Positions 1 through 8,767 of a stretch of DNA of 64,000 bases are shown piece after piece; the first letter of the stretch is position 1; each line of letters starts with the position of its first letter. The position numbers and the translations under genes were made by a program. Under the pieces are notes generated by a model. The model did no database searches. It saw only the letters and a program-made list of their open reading frames with translations, and was not told the DNA's origin. This stretch comes from Clostridium sp. Marseille-P3244 (GTDB lineage: Bacteria > Bacillota > Clostridia > Lachnospirales > Lachnospiraceae). The DNA lies in NCBI RefSeq assembly GCF_900120155.1, contig NZ_LT635549.1:1644688-1708687 (forward strand). Reading direction: 5' to 3'.

Positions 1-1
1 A

Positions 2-706
2 GGCAGTCTTGCTTGTGCAGGATACATGGATATGACCGAGAAATACTTTCCTGAACTGCAGACTACTTCCTTTGGAAATAGCATCAACTATTTCATTATG
101 ACGGAAAAAGCGTTTGAAGAACTGGGATTCCCGGAAAAGACATTTGACATCTCTTTCGATATTGAGGAGAGCGAAGATGATGCGGTGATCAATCAAAAAT
201 TAGTACAGCTTATACAAAAAGAAAATCAAAAAGTTGGGATAATGGACACATTTTATCTGGAGGCAAATTATACATTGCTGGAATCCGAACAGAACAGGAT
301 TGATACGGCAAACATTATTTTAGGCGGATTATCCCTGGTTATTTTAGTTATTGGAATCATGAATTATGGAAATATGCTGTCTGCAGTACTATCGGTCAGG
401 AGAAAAGAGATTGCTGTAATGCAGAGCCTTGGGTTGACCAAAAGCCAACTGTGGAGAATGATTTTCTATGAGGGAATAGGATATTGGGTAATTCTTATAT
501 TGGCGACGCTAATAGCAGGCAGTCCGGTTATATGGCTTTTAGGGAAAGCAATAAAGAGTAAATTATTGTATTTTAAGTTTATATATCCATGGAAGTTACT
601 TTTTATAATATCAGTGGTTATGTTTATAATATGTTTTATGTTTTCAAGTGCAACATATTTGAAAAATAGAAATCTTACAGACGAATTAAGAAGAACTGAT
701 GACTAA
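2..706 (+). CDS. FtsX-like ABC permease, C-terminal part (5' cut by window)
   Basis: The frame is open to the first base, so the N-terminus lies outside the window. The visible ~235 residues hold a short extracytoplasmic stretch and then three membrane helices near residues 105-125, 160-180 and 200-220. Between helices 1 and 2 is the cytoplasmic motif RRKEIAVMQSLGLTKSQL, the typical coupling segment of FtsX/MacB-type permeases. Such proteins pair with a MacB-like ATPase and export or sense antimicrobial peptides. The stop overlaps the next reading frame. The substrate cannot be told from the sequence. The family call is firm; the full architecture is unknown. Confidence 0.85.
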   Translation, partial: GSLACAGYMDMTEKYFPELQTTSFGNSINYFIMTEKAFEELGFPEKTFDISFDIEESEDDAVINQKLVQLIQKENQKVGIMDTFYLEANYTLLESEQNRIDTANIILGGLSLVILVIGIMNYGNMLSAVLSVRRKEIAVMQSLGLTKSQLWRMIFYEGIGYWVILILATLIAGSPVIWLLGKAIKSKLLYFKFIYPWKLLFIISVVMFIICFMFSSATYLKNRNLTDELRRTDD

Positions 707-731
707 ATATGAAAGTATAATAAGGAGATTT

Positions 732-1154
732 ATGGGGAGACTGATCATTGCAGAATTCAAGGATAATGAAACACATCCTTTTGATGAAATCATGAAAGTG
801 TTTCGTAAATATCCGGATTTTCAAAAATATGAAATATACTACGCACCCGCAATATCCCTTCACGATCTTGAAATACTTCCAGATCGAAGAAAGGTATATT
901 GTGGGAAACAGGAAGTATCTTTAACTACAAAAGAATTTAACCTATTGTGTTATTTCGTTGCTAACGCAGGCCGGGTTCTTACATACGAACAAATATATCA
1001 AAACGTATGGGGCAATTATGTACAGGATATAGAGAACAACACGATTGGCTCTCATGTATGCAAATTGAGAGAAAAACTATACAAAGCCTGCCCGGATCGG
1101 CAATTTAAAATCCGGTGTGTGCGTGAAGTAGGATATTGTTTAGAGGGTAAGTAG
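732..1154 (+). CDS. Stand-alone OmpR/PhoB-type winged-helix protein (copy 1 of 4)
   Basis: This 140-residue protein has a short N-terminal piece (GRLIIAEFKDNETHPFDE) and then a complete Trans_reg_C winged helix (about residues 45-138). The recognition region reads TKEFNLLCYF, then LTYEQIYQNVWG, NNTIGSHVCKLREKL and the wing IRCVREVGYCLE. It has no receiver domain and no phospho-acceptor aspartate. The start at 732 is chosen because AAGGAG lies just upstream; an in-frame ATG at 699 overlaps the permease stop. Three near-identical copies occur at 7341, 11894 and 20755, all downstream of other genes and ahead of the same terminator. It probably binds DNA constitutively or with a partner; its target is unknown. 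Confidence 0.8.
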   Translation: MGRLIIAEFKDNETHPFDEIMKVFRKYPDFQKYEIYYAPAISLHDLEILPDRRKVYCGKQEVSLTTKEFNLLCYFVANAGRVLTYEQIYQNVWGNYVQDIENNTIGSHVCKLREKLYKACPDRQFKIRCVREVGYCLEGK

Positions 1155-1191
1155 AAAAAACAGTCTGATCTTGACGGTCAGGCTGCTTTTT
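1155..1191. terminator. Bidirectional intrinsic terminator between wHTH copy 1 and the kinase gene
   Basis: CAGTCTGA (1161-1168) pairs with TCAGGCTG (1178-1185). The stem has six A before it and five T after it, so it can end transcription from both converging genes. Confidence 0.8.
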
Positions 1192-1218
1192 GTTGTCGTT
1201 GGCTCTTTTCTAAAATAT

Positions 1219-2517
1219 TTATTTCAATGGAAAGGAAACTGTAAATGTTGCTCCCCCGCCAGCAGTATCGCTCACTTGTATATCTCCATTCAACATTCCA
1301 GTTAATTCTTGTGCTATGCTAAGACCCAAACCAAAATTTGCTTTATTTGTATGCGATTTATCCCCGCTGAAAAAACGGTCAAAGATGTATTTCTTATCTT
1401 CATCAGCAATGCCCTGTCCGTGGTCGATAACAGAGAACGCTATTTGGTGTTTTGCATGGACTGCCTGTATTTCCAATAAAGAGTTATCCTTTGCGTGCTG
1501 AATGGCATTATCCATAAAGATACATAAAATCTGAAACAGTCTGTCCTTATCGGTATTCAGCACAGGGTAAGTATCTTCTGATAAGTTTACTTTTAACTGT
1601 ATTCCGTTTTTGATACAGGTCTGTTCATACGTTTCATACAGTAAGATAAGCAGTGTATCAATATTAACTTGGCTCTGGTGTAATGTCCATGTTTTAGCGT
1701 CAGAGGAAGCAAGCAACAACATATCTTTTACCAGACGTGATAATCTCATACATTCTGTTTCTATCACGCTGACCGCCTGCTTTGCAGGTTCATCTAATGA
1801 TTGGTTATCAGTGAGAATGTCTGTATTTGCTACCATGACCGCCAATGGTGATTTTAATTCATGGGAAGCCGTAGCTACAAAATCTTTTTGACTTTTTAGA
1901 ACACGTTCTGTCGGCACAAACGCCTTTTTTAGCAGGAAGTGTGTTAAAACAAGGACATCTGCAAAAGCCAATATCCATATGAGTAAATAGTGCGGAAGCA
2001 ACTGACTTAAAACAGTGCTAAAGTCTTTGACATGACAGATAAATACAGCATTGTACTCGCCGTTCTCTGTTGTGGCAATCGTAGCAGGAATGGCATAATA
2101 TTCATCTTGTCCTTTTCCAGCCAGTGAATAAATGCCACCCTGCGAAGTAAAGGAATAACTGTTTCCCTCTGGGGTCATTTGTTGACCTTTTGTTTGTTCT
2201 AAAACCTCTTGGAGCAGAATATCCGTTTCTGTAGGGAAAGAAAGATTGCTCTGATATATTTCCTGCCCTTTGCTGTTTTCAAGTCTTACAAATAAATCAT
2301 ACTTATCCTCATAAGACCCGATGGTACTTTCCATATCAGACTGTGAATTTTCAAGCTGATAAATCAGCAGGGTTGTCATTCTCTGAAACATGGTACTTTC
2401 ATTCTCTCTGTCTGAATGAACAGCAGTTGTCACAGCAAAAGCAATCACCAGACTGATAATCAACATGATAGATACGGAAAAAAGGATATAAAGTTTTCGA
2501 TATAGGTTATTTAACAT
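1219..2517 (-). CDS. Sensor histidine kinase
   Basis: A 432-residue membrane kinase. TM1 is near residues 8-32, followed by a ~140-residue extracytoplasmic sensor domain and TM2 near 175-197. The HisKA domain carries the phospho-accepting His in FVATASHELKSPL (about residue 219). The ATPase domain shows the N box MDNAIQHA, G1 IDHGQGI, F box FDRFF and G2 GLGLSIA. The start at 2517 overlaps the response-regulator stop by 11 nt, which indicates translational coupling. The large sensor domain separates it from BceS-type intramembrane kinases. With the divergent permease operon it likely forms an exporter-sensing module. A truncated second copy of its 3' end lies at 15874-16141. Confidence 0.9.
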   Translation of the reverse strand: MLNNLYRKLYILFSVSIMLIISLVIAFAVTTAVHSDRENESTMFQRMTTLLIYQLENSQSDMESTIGSYEDKYDLFVRLENSKGQEIYQSNLSFPTETDILLQEVLEQTKGQQMTPEGNSYSFTSQGGIYSLAGKGQDEYYAIPATIATTENGEYNAVFICHVKDFSTVLSQLLPHYLLIWILAFADVLVLTHFLLKKAFVPTERVLKSQKDFVATASHELKSPLAVMVANTDILTDNQSLDEPAKQAVSVIETECMRLSRLVKDMLLLASSDAKTWTLHQSQVNIDTLLILLYETYEQTCIKNGIQLKVNLSEDTYPVLNTDKDRLFQILCIFMDNAIQHAKDNSLLEIQAVHAKHQIAFSVIDHGQGIADEDKKYIFDRFFSGDKSHTNKANFGLGLSIAQELTGMLNGDIQVSDTAGGGATFTVSFPLK

Positions 2518-3196
2518 GGCTTTTCTCCAATTTGTACCCTGCTCCATAGACCGTTGTAATTTTGCAGGCACTTTGTAACTCTTTCAATCTTTTCCTTATG
2601 AATGAAATATAGTTGTCTACATTTCCTGCTTCGACCTCGGCTGATGAACCCCAGATTTTTGCCACAAGCTGTTCCCGATTAAACAAAATTTCGGGATTTT
2701 GAATGAGGATAGAAAGCAGTTCCGCTTCTTTGGCTGTTAGTTGCAGAGACTTCACAGGGGAAGATAAAATGCGATTTTCCTTATCAAAGGTCAAATCTTC
2801 ATAACTCATTTTCTCAGATAATTGTAAATTCGCAGGTCGTCTTGTCAAAGCCCTTACTCTGGCTAGAAGCTCTTTGATATGAAATGGCTTGACTAAATAG
2901 TCATCTGCTCCGCCGTCCAGACCCTCAATTTTGTTGTCCAGCGTACTCATGCCGGTAATGATGATAACAGGAATACGAATTCCTTTTTCTCTCATGGCTT
3001 TAATGATTGTCAATCCGTCTATAATGGGAAGCATACGGTCAACAATCGCAATATCATAGGCGTACTCTGTGTTAAGTGCATAAAGCATAGCTGTTTCACC
3101 GTCGTTACAGCAATCGACAATGTGATTTTCTTGTTCCAGTGCCTTTTGTATGGAAGAACAAAGCTCCACATCATCTTCCAAAAGAAGTATTTTCAT
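2507..3196 (-). CDS. OmpR-family response regulator
   Basis: A 229-residue regulator. The receiver domain begins MKILLLEDD, with the acidic pair at residues 8-9, phospho-acceptor Asp near 53 in DIAIVDRMLP, and the conserved Lys in DYLVKPF. The C-terminal winged helix runs from about 125 to 225 (LTAKEAELLSIL, YISFIRKRLKEL, TVYGAGYKLE). The start at 3196 has AAAGGA ten bases upstream; the TTG nine bases earlier is too close to it. It is transcribed first in the kinase operon, divergently from the lipoprotein-permease-ATPase genes. It probably acts on the inverted repeat at 3258-3307. Confidence 0.92.
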   Translation of the reverse strand: MKILLLEDDVELCSSIQKALEQENHIVDCCNDGETAMLYALNTEYAYDIAIVDRMLPIIDGLTIIKAMREKGIRIPVIIITGMSTLDNKIEGLDGGADDYLVKPFHIKELLARVRALTRRPANLQLSEKMSYEDLTFDKENRILSSPVKSLQLTAKEAELLSILIQNPEILFNREQLVAKIWGSSAEVEAGNVDNYISFIRKRLKELQSACKITTVYGAGYKLEKSHVK

Positions 3197-3257
3197 TTTT
3201 ATCAAATCCTTTATTTCAAATTTGTTACCTATTATATCAGAAAAAGTCTGTAAAAAT

Positions 3258-3307
3258 CCTCTAAAAAATCCTTGAAATATTCTTAGGATTTACAGGATTT
3301 TTAGAGG
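3258..3307. promoter_or_regulatory. Inverted repeat in the divergent promoter region (candidate RR operator)
   Basis: CCTCTAAAAAATCC (3258-3271) faces GGATTTTTAGAGG (3295-3307), with TGTAAAAATCC and GGATTTACA nested or overlapping. It sits between the divergently transcribed response-regulator and lipoprotein genes, where a response regulator dimer would be expected to bind. Binding is inferred, not shown. Confidence 0.5.
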
Positions 3308-3357
3308 GGTTCTGTCCTAGAATGAGCGCATAACAAAACGAAAGGTGGAATACAGAA

Positions 3358-3840
3358 ATGAAACGAAAAACAATCAGCAAATTTATGTTAGTAGGGTTAT
3401 GTGTTTTTGCTTTGGCAGGGTGTGGAAAGCAGGCAACAGATGTCCCGCAGACACCAGCACAAACAACAAATGAAAATAGCAGTTCTGACACAGCAGGCAA
3501 TACCGACGAAATGCTTGACTCGGCGACTTTAAGCGGAAGCGTGCTTGATTTCACGGACAACAGTTGTTCTGTCAGTCCCGATGAATTGATTGATAATGGA
3601 GCGGGTATGAAAAGCTCCGCTGACGGATATGAAAACGAAGATACCGCTGTTACCGTAAATTATAACTCTGACTGTACATTCGTTATCGCCACATTAAATG
3701 GCGAAACAAATTCGATTACAAATACGACTGACGGCTCTGCTTCTGATGTAAAGAAGCAGTCTCAGATTTTTGTGTACGGCGATTATGAGGACACCTATAC
3801 ATTAAATGCAGATAAAGTCATTATCGCTCGCTACGAATAG
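3358..3840 (+). CDS. Small lipoprotein of the ABC exporter operon
   Basis: A 160-residue protein with a classic lipoprotein signal: MKRKTISKF, a hydrophobic core, then the lipobox LAGC with the lipidated Cys at residue 22. The mature part begins with a Ser/Thr/Asn/Gln-rich linker. It then has a β-rich domain of about 100 residues (SGSVLDFTDNSCSVSP through DYEDTYTLNADKVIIARYE). The stop is 11 bases before the permease start, so the genes are co-transcribed. It resembles no catalytic family I recognise. The context suggests an extracytoplasmic ligand-binding or shielding partner of the permeases or kinase. Confidence 0.8.
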   Translation: MKRKTISKFMLVGLCVFALAGCGKQATDVPQTPAQTTNENSSSDTAGNTDEMLDSATLSGSVLDFTDNSCSVSPDELIDNGAGMKSSADGYENEDTAVTVNYNSDCTFVIATLNGETNSITNTTDGSASDVKKQSQIFVYGDYEDTYTLNADKVIIARYE

Positions 3841-3851
3841 AGGTGGTTGCT

Positions 3852-5075
3852 ATGAGATTTTATCAGCTTGCTTTGAAGTATCTGTCAAGAAAAAAAGCGA
3901 AAACATTTCTTTTGTTTTTCGTATTGGTACTGGTAAATACCATGATTTTGAGCACCAGCATGATACTAAGAGCTACCAATGAGTCTATGGACTCCATGCA
4001 GGCAAAAACAAATTCTAAAGTGGTTGCTGAGATAACAGATACAGAAAACATGATTACAGACGCAGAGGTCAGTCAGATAGAAAATATGAAAAATATAACT
4101 GCTGTCAACCGTGTTGGACAGTATGATATATTTCCGTCAAATTTCATGCCGATTACGGGAAATACTTCGTCTGGGGAAGATAATTCCAAGGTTGTGCTTT
4201 TATCCTATGATGATTTGGAAAATGACAGCCCTTTCTCTGATTTACAGTATAAATTGACTGCGGGAGACTATATTCAGCAGGATAAAAAAGGTGCGGTTAT
4301 CCATACCAGTCTGGCTAATCAAAACGGATTGGAAATCGGAGATACTCTGGAGCTTGATACGGGAAGCGGTCAAACAGTGTCCGTACCCATTATAGGATTA
4401 TTCAAATCATCTGGAAATATGGAAGATAAACAGCCTGCGGAAACAACGGCTGTCAATCGTATGGAAAACCAGATTTTTATTGATAACGGGTCTTGTTCTG
4501 ATTTGTTCAAGGATACGGGTTTTTATAAACTTGTTGTCTATACCGATAAACCAGAAAATATGAGTGCTTTATCCTCTGATATTCAGAATGTATTAGGAAA
4601 TCATGCGGAAGTGAGTACATCAGATACCCTTTACGAGCAAATGTCTGCTCCGTTAGAGCAGATCAGTCGAGTGGCTACGTTCATGCTGGTTTTTACCTTA
4701 CTGGCAGGAACAATCGTAGTATCATTGCTTCTCTGTATGTGGACGAGAACAAGGCAAAAGGAAATGGCAATCTTTATGAGCTTAGGAAAAACAAAGGGTG
4801 AACTTGTGTTACAGGTTCTATGCGAGTCGGGGATTGTTTTGTTCCTGTCTGTACTTGTTTCCTCATTGATAGGTGGCAGTATTCATACCGTCTTACAGAG
4901 TATGATTTTCAGTTCTGGCATATCAAATACCGATTTGACAGTATTGCTTGGAATAAAAGATATAGGTGCTTTGGTTGGTTTGGGAAGCATACTGGTTTCG
5001 ATTGCTTTATGCGTTTCCATTTTCCCGACCCTAAAGGCAAATCCAAAAGATATTTTGGCAAAAATGGAGGGATAA
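3852..5075 (+). CDS. FtsX/MacB-type ABC transporter permease 1
   Basis: A 407-residue permease: TM1 near residues 18-40, a MacB_PCD-like extracytoplasmic domain of ~230 residues, and three C-terminal helices (about 277-300, 325-350, 370-392). The coupling loop is RQKEMAIFMSLGKTKGEL, and the protein ends FPTLKANPKDILAKMEG. ATG 3852 is preferred because AGGTGG lies seven bases upstream. It probably pairs with the next permease and the ATPase to make an asymmetric exporter, as in other two-permease MacB-like systems. Confidence 0.88.
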   Translation: MRFYQLALKYLSRKKAKTFLLFFVLVLVNTMILSTSMILRATNESMDSMQAKTNSKVVAEITDTENMITDAEVSQIENMKNITAVNRVGQYDIFPSNFMPITGNTSSGEDNSKVVLLSYDDLENDSPFSDLQYKLTAGDYIQQDKKGAVIHTSLANQNGLEIGDTLELDTGSGQTVSVPIIGLFKSSGNMEDKQPAETTAVNRMENQIFIDNGSCSDLFKDTGFYKLVVYTDKPENMSALSSDIQNVLGNHAEVSTSDTLYEQMSAPLEQISRVATFMLVFTLLAGTIVVSLLLCMWTRTRQKEMAIFMSLGKTKGELVLQVLCESGIVLFLSVLVSSLIGGSIHTVLQSMIFSSGISNTDLTVLLGIKDIGALVGLGSILVSIALCVSIFPTLKANPKDILAKMEG

Positions 5076-5079
5076 TCAG

Positions 5080-6522
5080 ATGAATTTTTTAGGATTGGCA
5101 AGACGCTCTGTACTAAGAAAACCTGTAAAAAGTATCCTGCTTTTGATTGTAGTATTTGTTATCAGTACTTTGCTTTTAGCGGGTATGTCCAGCAGGAACG
5201 CAAGTATTGAAGTGCAGGATAAGACCAGACAGGCAATAGGAGCTGGATTTCTGCTGGAAAAAAACGACGAATACCGAGCAAAACGTATCGAAGAATTATC
5301 AAAAGAGATTGGTGACAAGGACGGTGAGCTGGACGGGTACTATCAGAAAAAAATCGTTGTCAATGGCAGTGTAAATTGGAATACAGGGACGACAAATGTT
5401 TTTGAAACACTGGATTTAAAAGATATTGAAAAAATCTCTGAAACAAAAGGAATAAGCGATTATAATATCACAACGGCTGTTACTGCTGTAAATCCAGTCG
5501 GTTTTAGCAGAATTGAGGATAAAGATACCGACCAGAGTTCAGATATCGGTGGTGTGAGCCTGATTGGAAACCGAGATATGAAAATGGATAGTAATGTCCT
5601 GTCTGGTAATCTCACCATAAAAGAGGGACGAATGGTACAACAAGGCGATACAGATGTATGCGTGATTTCTGAAGAACTGGCACAGGAAAACCATTTATCC
5701 GTTGGAGATACCCTTTCTTTTAATGACTATCACGATAAAGAAAATTCAACGGTTGCAAAGGCAACGATTATTGGTATCTATCAAGTCGGACAAAAAATGT
5801 CGCCGTATATGCAGGGGGACACATATCGTTCAGAAAATGTGATTTTTACGGATTTATACTTTCCACAAAAAGCTGAGGGAGAGTCCAGCCCATTGTTTCA
5901 GCGTGCTTACTTCAAGGTTGGAGATGTAAATGATTACGATAAGGTAAAAGAAGAAATCAAGAACGTAGATATACAGTGGGAACAATACGATTTGATTGAT
6001 AATAACGGCAATTCGGAAACCATGTCCTCAAATTTTAATGATTTAGGAAAAATCAGCAATGTAATGATTTTAGTGATTTCCATTGCCAGTCTCTTTATAC
6101 TGGTACTTATCTTCCTGTTCTGGCTGAAAAACCGAGTACATGAAATCGGTGTGTTTCTTTCGTTAGGAATATCTAAGTTTTCAATTTTAGGTCAGATTTG
6201 GAGTGAAGCTGTGATAATAGCGATTTTATCTATCGGATTATCCTTTGTGGTTGCTCCTGCCGTATCACAAATGACAACAGAATACTTAGTCGAAGGGCAA
6301 GTACAACAGGCACAGGAAAAAGAGAAAAATGAAAGTGGAATGGTGGCTACCGATTATGTCGCACCAGAACAAAACGTACAGAATGTAAATGTAAGTATTA
6401 CCCCTACTCTTTATCTGCTTGACGGGACAGGCGTATTATTCTTGATTACTGCTTCTGTCATGGTATCTGGAATTGTGATATTGAAAAGAAATCCAAAAGA
6501 TATTTTATCTGAAATGAGTTAA
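5080..6522 (+). CDS. FtsX/MacB-type ABC transporter permease 2
   Basis: A 480-residue permease four bases behind the first one, with GGAGGG before the ATG. TM1 lies near residues 17-35. A longer extracytoplasmic domain follows (about 40-320), then helices near 325-350, 370-395 and 445-465. The coupling loop is RVHEIGVFLSLGISKFSIL, and the end (KRNPKDILSEMS) matches its partner (KANPKDILAKMEG), so the two are paralogues. A Gln/Glu-rich insertion lies before the last helix (about residues 405-430). Confidence 0.88.
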   Translation: MNFLGLARRSVLRKPVKSILLLIVVFVISTLLLAGMSSRNASIEVQDKTRQAIGAGFLLEKNDEYRAKRIEELSKEIGDKDGELDGYYQKKIVVNGSVNWNTGTTNVFETLDLKDIEKISETKGISDYNITTAVTAVNPVGFSRIEDKDTDQSSDIGGVSLIGNRDMKMDSNVLSGNLTIKEGRMVQQGDTDVCVISEELAQENHLSVGDTLSFNDYHDKENSTVAKATIIGIYQVGQKMSPYMQGDTYRSENVIFTDLYFPQKAEGESSPLFQRAYFKVGDVNDYDKVKEEIKNVDIQWEQYDLIDNNGNSETMSSNFNDLGKISNVMILVISIASLFILVLIFLFWLKNRVHEIGVFLSLGISKFSILGQIWSEAVIIAILSIGLSFVVAPAVSQMTTEYLVEGQVQQAQEKEKNESGMVATDYVAPEQNVQNVNVSITPTLYLLDGTGVLFLITASVMVSGIVILKRNPKDILSEMS

Positions 6523-6539
6523 TACAGGAGGATATGACA

Positions 6540-7181
6540 ATGCTTGAAATAAAAAACATATATTACGCTTATAAATCTAAAAAAGATAAAACGATTTTGA
6601 ATGATATTTCTGCTACTTTTAAAGACGGCGTTTTCTACTCTATTGTCGGTTCAAGCGGAGCAGGAAAAACAACACTGTTATCTTTACTGGCTGGATTAGA
6701 TATTCCCGTAAAAGGAGCGGTTCTCTGTAATGGAGAGGATATTCAGAAAAAAGGTCTGAATTACCATAGAAAGCACAATATCTCACTTGTCTTTCAGAAT
6801 TACAATTTAATTGATTATCTTACTGCTGTGGAAAATGTGAAATTAGGCGGGAAGAAAAATCCAGAAACACTTCTGAAAGAAGTGGGGATTGAGCAAGAGG
6901 ATTGGAAAAGAAATGTTCTTCAATTATCTGGCGGACAGCAACAAAGGGTTGCAATCGCCAGGGCTTTAGCCAGTGACGCAAATATACTGCTGGCTGATGA
7001 ACCGACAGGAAATCTTGACGAAACCACCGCAGATGAAATCATAGCTCTTTTAAAAAAGACGGCACATGAACTTGGAAAATGTGTGATTGTCGTTACCCAC
7101 AGTAAACATTTGGCAGAAGAAGCCGACGTGGTTCTGAAAATAGATAATGGAAGTATCTCTGTTATGAACAAAGCAGAATAA
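6540..7181 (+). CDS. MacB/LolD-type ABC transporter ATPase
   Basis: A 213-residue nucleotide-binding protein. Walker A is GSSGAGKTT (about residue 37), the Q-loop is VFQNYNLIDYL, the signature is LSGGQQQRVAIARAL, Walker B is ILLADEPTGNLD and the switch His is in VVTHSKHLAEEA. ATG 6540 has AGGAGG at the ideal distance; ATG 6534 is too close. It energises the two permeases upstream. It is the last gene of the operon; the repeat with wHTH copy 2 follows. Confidence 0.93.
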   Translation: MLEIKNIYYAYKSKKDKTILNDISATFKDGVFYSIVGSSGAGKTTLLSLLAGLDIPVKGAVLCNGEDIQKKGLNYHRKHNISLVFQNYNLIDYLTAVENVKLGGKKNPETLLKEVGIEQEDWKRNVLQLSGGQQQRVAIARALASDANILLADEPTGNLDETTADEIIALLKKTAHELGKCVIVVTHSKHLAEEADVVLKIDNGSISVMNKAE

Positions 7182-7340
7182 ATATCACTGTAAAAATAAT
7201 TAAAAGCGCAGGCAATATGATAGTTTGGTAATTGCATTTTAGAAAAAACTGAGAGTAAAAATGGAAAGAAGGAAGATAATATAGGACGTTTATTAGTTGC
7301 AGAATTCAAGGATAATGACACATGTCCGTTTGATGAAATT

Positions 7341-7703
7341 ATGGAAGTGTTTCGTAAATATCCAGATTTTCAAAAATATGAAGTAGATTACACACCGACA
7401 ATCTCTTTTCCCGATCTTGAAATACTTCCGGATCAAAGAAAGGTATATTGCGGGAAACGGGAAGTATCTTTAACTACAAAAGAATTTAACCTATTATATT
7501 ATTTTGCTGCCAACGAAGGGAGGGTTCTTACATACGAGCAGATTTATCAAAAAATATGGGGCAATTATGTACAGGATATAGAGAACAACACGATTGGCTC
7601 CCATGTATGCAAATTAAGAGAAAAACTATACAAAGCCTGCCCGGATCGGAAATTTGAAATCCGGTGTGTGCGTGAGATAGGATACTGTTTCGAGACTAAG
7701 TAG
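7341..7703 (+). CDS. Stand-alone winged-helix protein (copy 2 of 4)
   Basis: This is the first standard start in a frame that stays homologous to copy 1 back to 7281. There the codon ATA stands where copy 1 has its ATG. From 7341 the product is 120 residues: MEVFRKYPDFQ, then the whole winged helix (TKEFNLLYYF, LTYEQIYQKIWG, SHVCKLREKL, VREIGYCFE). No good ribosome binding site precedes 7341, whereas a GAAGGAAG purine tract precedes the ATA. The gene may use an unusual start or be translationally silent. The frame is otherwise intact. Confidence 0.6.
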   Translation: MEVFRKYPDFQKYEVDYTPTISFPDLEILPDQRKVYCGKREVSLTTKEFNLLYYFAANEGRVLTYEQIYQKIWGNYVQDIENNTIGSHVCKLREKLYKACPDRKFEIRCVREIGYCFETK

Positions 7704-7707
7704 GATG

Positions 7708-7742
7708 AAAAACAGTCTGATCATGTTGGTTAGACTGTTTTT
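7708..7742 (+). terminator. Intrinsic terminator after wHTH copy 2
   Basis: AAAAACAGTCT (7708-7718) is perfectly complementary to AGACTGTTTTT (7732-7742). Confidence 0.85.
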
Positions 7743-7812
7743 ATTGTCAAAACCAACTAAAAATCGGATTGTCCGCTAAAACACTGTATCTATCAGCAAT
7801 TTCAAAGGTTGA

Positions 7813-7965
7813 AATACTTCAAATTACTACGATTTTACGGCTGACGGCAACAACGTGAAAGTGAGCGTTGCAGTGAAATTCATTGACAATCAGACAAAAG
7901 CGACACAGGTATCACAATATGAGCTGACGCTTCATAAGGATAGCAACTGGAAGATTATTCAGTAA
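7813..7965 (+). pseudogene. C-terminal remnant of a TcpC/Orf13-like conjugation protein
   Basis: A ~50-codon open stretch after an in-frame stop reads NYYDFTADGNNVKVSVAVKF and ends LTLHKDSNWKIIQ. This resembles the β-sheet C-terminal domain of TcpC, the membrane protein of Tn916-type conjugation machinery. There is no start and the rest of the gene is absent. It shows that a conjugative element once occupied this spot. Confidence 0.6.
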
Positions 7966-8012
7966 AATCCTACTCTCATAATATGCTAAAACTCATATTA
8001 TGAGGGATTTTC
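7963..8012 (+). terminator. Strong intrinsic terminator after the TcpC remnant
   Basis: CTCATAATATG (7975-7985) pairs perfectly with CATATTATGAG (7994-8004), inside an outer AAAATCC/GGATTTT pairing that supplies the T-run. Confidence 0.8.
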
Positions 8013-8106
8013 TTAAAAATGAACGGTATACAAGTTTTGATTTTTAATAATGAACATCTATTGCAAACAATCTTTATATCTTCTATGATAAGCCTAGGGA
8101 GGTGAT

Positions 8107-8694
8107 ATGGTGCAAGTGAAAAAAGCTGAAATGCGACAAACTATAATAGACGTGGCAACAGATGAATTTATGAAAAAAGGATATGAAAATGCTTCACTAC
8201 GAGTAATTGCTCAAAAATCTCACACTACTCTTGGAAATATATATCACTATTTCAAAAACAAAGAAATTCTTCTGGAAACTATTGTACTCCCTGTTCTGGA
8301 CAATATAGACGCTTTAATGGACGAGCACATTCAAAATTATAAAGCTAATGTGCTATCAAAAGAGGAACTTTTGTATTACACAGAACATTTGGAAGAATAT
8401 GTTGAAAAATTTGAATTTAGATGTTTGTTTGATAAAAGAGTTGTTATTATCCTTGAGTTAAAAAGCTCACATTTACTAAAAAGAAAAGAAGAAATCATTG
8501 ACAAAATACAAAAACACTTGCAGGAACATTATCACTTAAATGATGATGCTCATTATGCAAAAATTGTGCTTGATGTATTAACTGATTGTTTAAAACACGT
8601 CTTAATTGAACATGAAAATATGGACGACGCTAAAAGGGAATTTATTAAATTATTCCAATTATTCTGTACAGGTGTAATGGGACAAATGATATAA
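8107..8694 (+). CDS. TetR-family transcriptional regulator
   Basis: A 195-residue regulator. The N-terminal HTH (about 10-58) shows RQTIIDVATDEFMKKGYENASLRVIAQKSHTTLGNIYHYFKNK in pieces typical of TetR. The C-terminal helical ligand domain is unlike named subfamilies. The Shine-Dalgarno GGGAGGTGAT sits very close to the ATG, so GTG 8110 or 8116 could also be used. It lies directly upstream of an ABC exporter operon in the same direction. It likely represses that operon and responds to the exported compound. Confidence 0.88.
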   Translation: MVQVKKAEMRQTIIDVATDEFMKKGYENASLRVIAQKSHTTLGNIYHYFKNKEILLETIVLPVLDNIDALMDEHIQNYKANVLSKEELLYYTEHLEEYVEKFEFRCLFDKRVVIILELKSSHLLKRKEEIIDKIQKHLQEHYHLNDDAHYAKIVLDVLTDCLKHVLIEHENMDDAKREFIKLFQLFCTGVMGQMI

Positions 8695-8767
8695 AATTCT
8701 TGCAAAAATTATGTTCTTTTAGGGACGTGTTTTTCTTATACCCATTTTTAAGAAAGGAATGAATTTT

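Larger units (their letters stand above)
7221..7742 (+). repeat. Dispersed ~0.5 kb repeat, copy 2 (wHTH gene plus terminator)
   Basis: The unit begins TAGTTTGGTAATTGCAT and includes a conserved GGAAAGAAGGAAGATAAT leader, the winged-helix frame and the terminator. Copies 3 (11770) and 4 (20744) align along the whole length. Copy 1 aligns only from about 711 onward. The unit immediately follows an ABC exporter operon. Confidence 0.8.
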
